Shown: positions 60,339 to 64,000 of the stretch, one piece after another | How positions within the stretch are numbered: the stretch's first letter is position 1 | Layout of the letters: the number at the start of each line of letters is the position of its first letter | DNA from: DSYU01 sp964437595 | GTDB taxonomy: Bacteria > Chloroflexota > Anaerolineae > Anaerolineales > Anaerolineaceae | Direction of reading: 5' to 3' | DNA: 64,000 nucleotides | Assembly (NCBI GenBank): GCA_964437595.1 | Contig: CAYTHO010000007.1 | Location: forward strand, 1-64,000 | Translations under genes and position numbers: made by a program | The notes under the pieces: model-generated | The model's input: the letters and a program-made list of their open reading frames with translations, nothing else | Told to the model about the DNA's origin: nothing | Databases searched by the model: none

Positions 60339-62372
60339 TTACCTCACCAGAACAGCGGCCAGGTGATACATCAATATCCCTGCCCCAACTGACACCAACA
60401 GCATAAAGCCGATATTCAGCAGCGTCCAGCGCCACGACCCTGTCTCCTGACGAATTACAGCAACGGTTGCCGCGCAGGGGATGAACAGCATCGACACGGT
60501 CAGAAAACCCAACGCGGTAGGCAGCGAATATGTCGCTGCCAGCGTCTGCGCCAGCCCTGCGCCCTCACTGAAACCGAACAAAACGCCCAGTGTGGCAACC
60601 GCATTTTCTTTCGCCAGGAAACTGGTGAGCAGCGCAACTGTCAACCGCCAGTCCATGCCCATCCAACTGCCTACCGGGGCGGCCAATTCACCAAGCCGGG
60701 CCAGGTAGCTGGTTTGCAGATCACCATTTGGCAGCATAGAGAGCAGCCAAACGCCGATCGACATTGCCAGGATGATGGTGCCGGCCTTCTTCACGAACGA
60801 CTGCGCGCGCTGCCACACCAGCAGGGCAATGGTGCGCGCATTAGGCACGTGGTACAGCGGCAGTTCCATAATAAATGCCGAGCGTTCCCCATTAAACAAC
60901 ACCCGGTTGAGCACAATACCCGATACCACCAACAGCAGCAGTGCCAGCAAGATCAGCCCCCATATTACCAGCATGGCCTGAGCGCCAAAGAAAGCCGGAG
61001 CAACAAATGCCAGCACGGCCATACGCGCCGTGCAGGGTACCAGCGGTGCCACCAGGATCGTCAGCAAACGCGCCTTTGGTGAGTCAATCACTCGCGTTCC
61101 CAGCACGGCTGGCACGTTGCAGCCAAAACCGAGGAAAATCGGTAGAAAGGATTTGCCATGCAGCCCCATCATATGCATGAAGTTATCCATGACGTACGCT
61201 GCCCGGGCCATGTAGCCCACATCTTCCAGAAGGCCAAACGAGGCAAAGAAAATGACCATAATCGGCAGAAACGTCAGCACCGAGCCAACACTGCCAATGA
61301 TTCCATCCACCACCAGGCTATGCAGCCAGGCAGGTGCGTTAGCCAGCAGCCCGCTGGCCGCCTGCCCCAACCCACCAATAATCCGGGCATCCAGCCATTC
61401 CTGCAGCGGCGCGCCGAGGGTAAACGTCAGCCAGAACACCAACCCCAAGATCGCTGCCAGAATGCCTAGCCCCCATACCGGATGTGTTGCCCAGCGGTCT
61501 ATGCGATCGGTCAGGCTGATTTGCCCCAGCCGCGGGTTGGTCACCGCAGCCCGCATCATTCGCCCAATCCAATCGTACCTTCCAGACGCAATCGCCATCA
61601 TCGCGTCATCGTGCTGGGCCAGCGTAGCCTGCACCGCCTGCCAGCGATCTACAGGCAGCGCTTTTTCCAGCCGAGCGGTGATTTCCGAATCTCCCTCCAA
61701 CAACTTGATCGCCGCCCAGTCGCTCGGGTACGGTGCTGGCACGTATCCGCTGATCTGCCGCAGCACTTCCTCAACCGTCTCGCGGTGGTCACTGCGGATC
61801 TCTGGAACGCGCGGCACCAGCCGGCGCTCACCGAGCAGGCAACGTTCTACTTCTGCCAATAGTTCGCGTACCCCTGCCGCGCGTGTGGCCGTCACCGGAA
61901 CCACCGGCACACCCAACGCGGCTTGCAGTACCTCTGGCTCCACATTAATCCCTTCTTGTTCAGCGACATCCATCATGTTCAACGCGACAACCATCGGAGA
62001 GGGTAGGCAGATCAGTTCCGACACCAGGTACAGGCTGCGTTCCAGGTTGGCGGCGCTAACCACCGCCACCACCACATCCGGCTGTTCGCGCAGGATGAAT
62101 TCTCGGGCGATTACTTCCTCCGGAGAACTGGCGGTCAGGCTGTATGTACCTGGCAAATCGACAATACGGAAATCGCGCTCGTTATCGTGGAACACACCCT
62201 CACGAAATTCCACCGTTTTTCCAGGCCAGTTTCCCACATGCTGGTTCAAGCCTGTTAGCAGGTTAAACAAAGTGGACTTGCCCATATTGGGTTGTCCGGC
62301 AAGCGCAATTGTGGCATTCTTGCTGGGAACTTGAACATTTTTTTGAATTGCAGGAGCAGTGTGGCAGGTCAT
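60339..62372 (-). CDS. feoB: ferrous iron transport protein B
   Basis: The Fe2+ permease of 677 residues. N-terminal G domain: G1 GQPNMGKST (residues 26-34), G2/switch NWPGKTVE, G3 DLPGTYSL, G4 NMMD; then the helical guanine-dissociation-inhibitor-like domain, and from about residue 290 the transmembrane part with two Gate/Nucleoside-recognition repeats and the core Cys motif (GCNVPAVLGTR). The length is normal. Middle gene of feoABC. Confidence 0.96.
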   Translation of the reverse strand: MTCHTAPAIQKNVQVPSKNATIALAGQPNMGKSTLFNLLTGLNQHVGNWPGKTVEFREGVFHDNERDFRIVDLPGTYSLTASSPEEVIAREFILREQPDVVVAVVSAANLERSLYLVSELICLPSPMVVALNMMDVAEQEGINVEPEVLQAALGVPVVPVTATRAAGVRELLAEVERCLLGERRLVPRVPEIRSDHRETVEEVLRQISGYVPAPYPSDWAAIKLLEGDSEITARLEKALPVDRWQAVQATLAQHDDAMMAIASGRYDWIGRMMRAAVTNPRLGQISLTDRIDRWATHPVWGLGILAAILGLVFWLTFTLGAPLQEWLDARIIGGLGQAASGLLANAPAWLHSLVVDGIIGSVGSVLTFLPIMVIFFASFGLLEDVGYMARAAYVMDNFMHMMGLHGKSFLPIFLGFGCNVPAVLGTRVIDSPKARLLTILVAPLVPCTARMAVLAFVAPAFFGAQAMLVIWGLILLALLLLVVSGIVLNRVLFNGERSAFIMELPLYHVPNARTIALLVWQRAQSFVKKAGTIILAMSIGVWLLSMLPNGDLQTSYLARLGELAAPVGSWMGMDWRLTVALLTSFLAKENAVATLGVLFGFSEGAGLAQTLAATYSLPTALGFLTVSMLFIPCAATVAVIRQETGSWRWTLLNIGFMLLVSVGAGILMYHLAAVLVR

Positions 62373-62381
62373 ATTGTTGCC

Positions 62382-62639
62382 TCAAACTTTACAAACTGTT
62401 ATTCTTCTGGCTTCCTGGCGCCCCAGCGCCACCCGTGTCCCGCGGATGGTAACAACCAGCGGGCCTCGCCCGTAGTTCTGCATCATCTCAAGCAACGCAC
62501 CAGGCGTAAACCCCAGCGAAGTAAGCCGCGTGGTAATTCCCCTGCCTGCTACCACGGAAAGGAATGCCGCATGATCACCTTTTTCTAATACGTCCAATGT
62601 GAAGGTTTTCTTCGTTTGGAAGTCATTGGTAATTTCCAT
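62382..62639 (-). CDS. feoA: ferrous iron transport protein A
   Basis: An 85-residue SH3-like protein that assists FeoB. Typical segments are VVAGRGITTRLTSLGFTPGA, then VTIRGTRVALGRQEARRITV. GAGGA lies about 8 bases before the ATG. First gene of feoABC; 9 bases separate it from feoB. Confidence 0.92.
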   Translation of the reverse strand: MEITNDFQTKKTFTLDVLEKGDHAAFLSVVAGRGITTRLTSLGFTPGALLEMMQNYGRGPLVVTIRGTRVALGRQEARRITVCKV

Positions 62640-62657
62640 CGTAACATCCTCAGGGCC

Positions 62658-62701
62658 ATAATCATTAATAGGGTATGATTATTTTTATTAGTATATACTA
62701 A
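62658..62701. promoter_or_regulatory. candidate iron-responsive operator region before feoABC
   Basis: Upstream of feoA stands the perfect palindrome TTAGTATATACTAA (62688-62701), with the TTAG/CTAA ends of DtxR/MntR-type boxes, and a second inverted repeat ATAATCAT (62658-62665) / ATGATTAT (62675-62682). TATACT inside the first palindrome could be the -10 element on the minus strand. No classic Fur box was recognised. The rest of 62702-62817 shows nothing certain. Confidence 0.55.
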
Positions 62702-62817
62702 CTTTCGGTATATGCATAGGGAAAACAGCATCGAAATTTGTGACATGTGTCTTAAGTGCTGCAATATCCGCTGACCTTCAGGCTGCGATCAAAAGTCGTT
62801 TTTGGGGGATTTTCATT

Positions 62818-62852
62818 AAAAAAGGCTGCCCGGAAAGAAGATCCGGGCAGCC
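62818..62852 (-). terminator. terminator of the solute-binding protein gene
   Basis: GGCTGCCCGGA (62824-62834) and TCCGGGCAGCC (62842-62852) form an 11-bp stem with a 7-base loop, followed on the minus strand by TTTTTT. Confidence 0.9.
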
Positions 62853-62919
62853 CACTTTGCACGTGGATGGGTTTGGAGGGTAACGGGGGATTACATAATC
62901 CTGGTTAATTTACCAAGGA

Positions 62920-64000
62920 TTACTTGGCTTTTTCTTTCCATTCGTTGTACTGCTTTTCAAGCTCTGCTTTTACAGTGTCGAGACCGGCATCCTTGAGCGC
63001 CTGGATGTACTTCGGCAGCTCAACCTCAGGGTCAACGTTACCGGTCAGCAGCGCGCGCTGCATACCGTCGGACACGGTCTTGATCGCGGTCAGCTCAGCC
63101 GCCACAACATCGCTGCGGAAGCGGAAGCCCAGTGAAGGATGTTCGATCGCGTCCTTGGAGTAATCGATCAGCATCTTGTTCTTGTCTGGATCTTCTTTGT
63201 TGGTAACGGACTGGAAGTTCACATCGCCCCAGACCCACGCGCCAGGATGCGCGCCGACCCAGGCACTGTCGATTACGTTGATGCGACCATCTGCTTCCTT
63301 TTCCCACATGGTGCCTTCAACACCGTACATAACCATGTCAAGCAGCTTGGTGTCAGAGTGCAGCAGGTTGATGAATTTCATCGCTTCAGCCGGGTGTTCC
63401 GACACAGCGGGGATGGCGAGCATCGAGCCGCCGGTATCGCTGGAAACCACGATCTTGGGCATGCCATAGATCTCTTTCAGTTTCAGGTCGGCATTGCCAG
63501 AGGCGATGACCAGTTCCTGCGCCTTGATGTTGGCGCCCTTCAGAGGCATGGGCATGATGAAGAACTTACCAGCGTTCATTGGATCGTTGGCGTTGAAGGT
63601 GCTCAGAGCAGAATCTGGGTTGATATAACCCTTCTGGTTATAATCGTAGATGGTGGTCAGATAATCTTTCATCCAATCGGATGCAATCGGGCTGACGATC
63701 GTCTCGTCCCAGGTGCCATCAGCATTCGGGGCGGCGGCCATATTCAGCCAGAAATCATCGACATTAGCAGCCAACGGGTGAACCCACTGCATAAAGCCAA
63801 TCATGCCGTCGGTGTTGTAAGGGAATTCATCGGGGCGAGCGGCTTTGGCTTTTTCCAACCAGGGTTCGAGATCCTTGATGGTCTTAATCTTGGCAGCTTC
63901 TTCATCGGTGAAACCGATCTCATCCGCCAGGGTAGCATTGTAGACAAAGCCCCACGGTACAGACAATTCTTTGTTGGTGGGGACAGCGTAGTTCACACCA
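62920..64000 (-). CDS. ABC transporter extracellular solute-binding protein, 5' end outside window
   Basis: The visible 360 residues are the C-terminal part of a family 1 (carbohydrate-type) solute-binding protein; the frame continues past base 64000 (GVNYAVPTNKEL), so the signal peptide is missing. ELSVPWGFVYNATLADEIGF, KIKTIKDLEPWLEKAKAARP and the final YIQALKDAGLDTVKAELEKQ match the LplA/LipO subgroup (DUF3502-type C-terminus), which binds complex sugars. The permeases would lie outside the window. A strong terminator follows. Confidence 0.88.
   Translation of the reverse strand, partial: GVNYAVPTNKELSVPWGFVYNATLADEIGFTDEEAAKIKTIKDLEPWLEKAKAARPDEFPYNTDGMIGFMQWVHPLAANVDDFWLNMAAAPNADGTWDETIVSPIASDWMKDYLTTIYDYNQKGYINPDSALSTFNANDPMNAGKFFIMPMPLKGANIKAQELVIASGNADLKLKEIYGMPKIVVSSDTGGSMLAIPAVSEHPAEAMKFINLLHSDTKLLDMVMYGVEGTMWEKEADGRINVIDSAWVGAHPGAWVWGDVNFQSVTNKEDPDKNKMLIDYSKDAIEHPSLGFRFRSDVVAAELTAIKTVSDGMQRALLTGNVDPEVELPKYIQALKDAGLDTVKAELEKQYNEWKEKAK

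Noticed and set aside
61252..62334. 360-codon plus-strand frame opposite feoB
   Set aside because: Composition rich in Ser/Arg/Pro with no motif; mirrors the codon pattern of feoB, which is certain.

Overview
The window reads as chromosome of a Chloroflexota bacterium, most likely of the Anaerolineae. This is inferred from gene content rather than from a marker gene: a DAK2/DegV pair behind an Asp23-like gene, RecG with a long N-terminal extension, a TIGR03960/TIGR03936-type radical SAM pair, TadE/TadG-like pseudopilins with long Ig-like tails, a DUF5667 protein next to an ECF sigma factor, and very large HlyD-type adaptor proteins without any TolC-like gene. Gene density is high, base composition is moderately GC-rich, and many neighbours overlap by 4 bases. 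No tRNA, rRNA, CRISPR array, insertion sequence or phage gene was seen.

Layout. 1-8.2 kb: the 3' end of a DUF362 gene, a cax/SH3-like/DUF971 run on the minus strand, a Ser/Thr kinase, rpe, rpmB, and an Asp23-like/fakA/fakB fatty-acid kinase group. 8.2-20.6 kb: a zinc-ribbon beta-propeller membrane protein and housekeeping genes (recG, coaD, a coiled-coil protein, lon, folC, DUF503, the radical SAM pair). 20.6-31.1 kb, minus strand: duplicated TadE-like genes, a TadG-like gene, a CSLREA/beta-helix protein, then DUF5667, an ECF sigma factor and a LuxR-type regulator; a probable small RNA or attenuated leader lies at 24.3 kb and a large imperfect palindrome at 26.6 kb. 31.2-34.9 kb: an enolase-superfamily racemase, two GNAT transferases and an M20 peptidase, closely resembling the N-succinylamino-acid racemase route from D- to L-amino acids. 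35-36.8 kb: a GH3 glycosidase.

36.9-52.1 kb is the most unusual part: two MacAB-like ABC exporters on the minus strand carrying six membrane fusion proteins, two permeases, two ATPases and two lipoproteins. One system has the ordinary 1:1:1 make-up. The other has five adaptors for one permease and one ATPase. Those five share a Cys pair in their hairpin domain that the sixth lacks, and two of them end in Gly/Pro/Met-rich tails like that of the adjacent lipoprotein.

52.5-64 kb: a LacI-type regulator whose 14-bp palindromic operator occurs twice, once at its own consensus promoter and once before a tiny gene; a divergent putative glycosidase; a membrane phosphatase/sulfatase-like protein; a TetR regulator with a perfect promoter/operator; a DUF362 ferredoxin-like protein that seems to start at ATA; feoABC; and the 3' part of a sugar-type solute-binding protein. 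All product names come from recognising motifs and gene order by eye; no database search was run.
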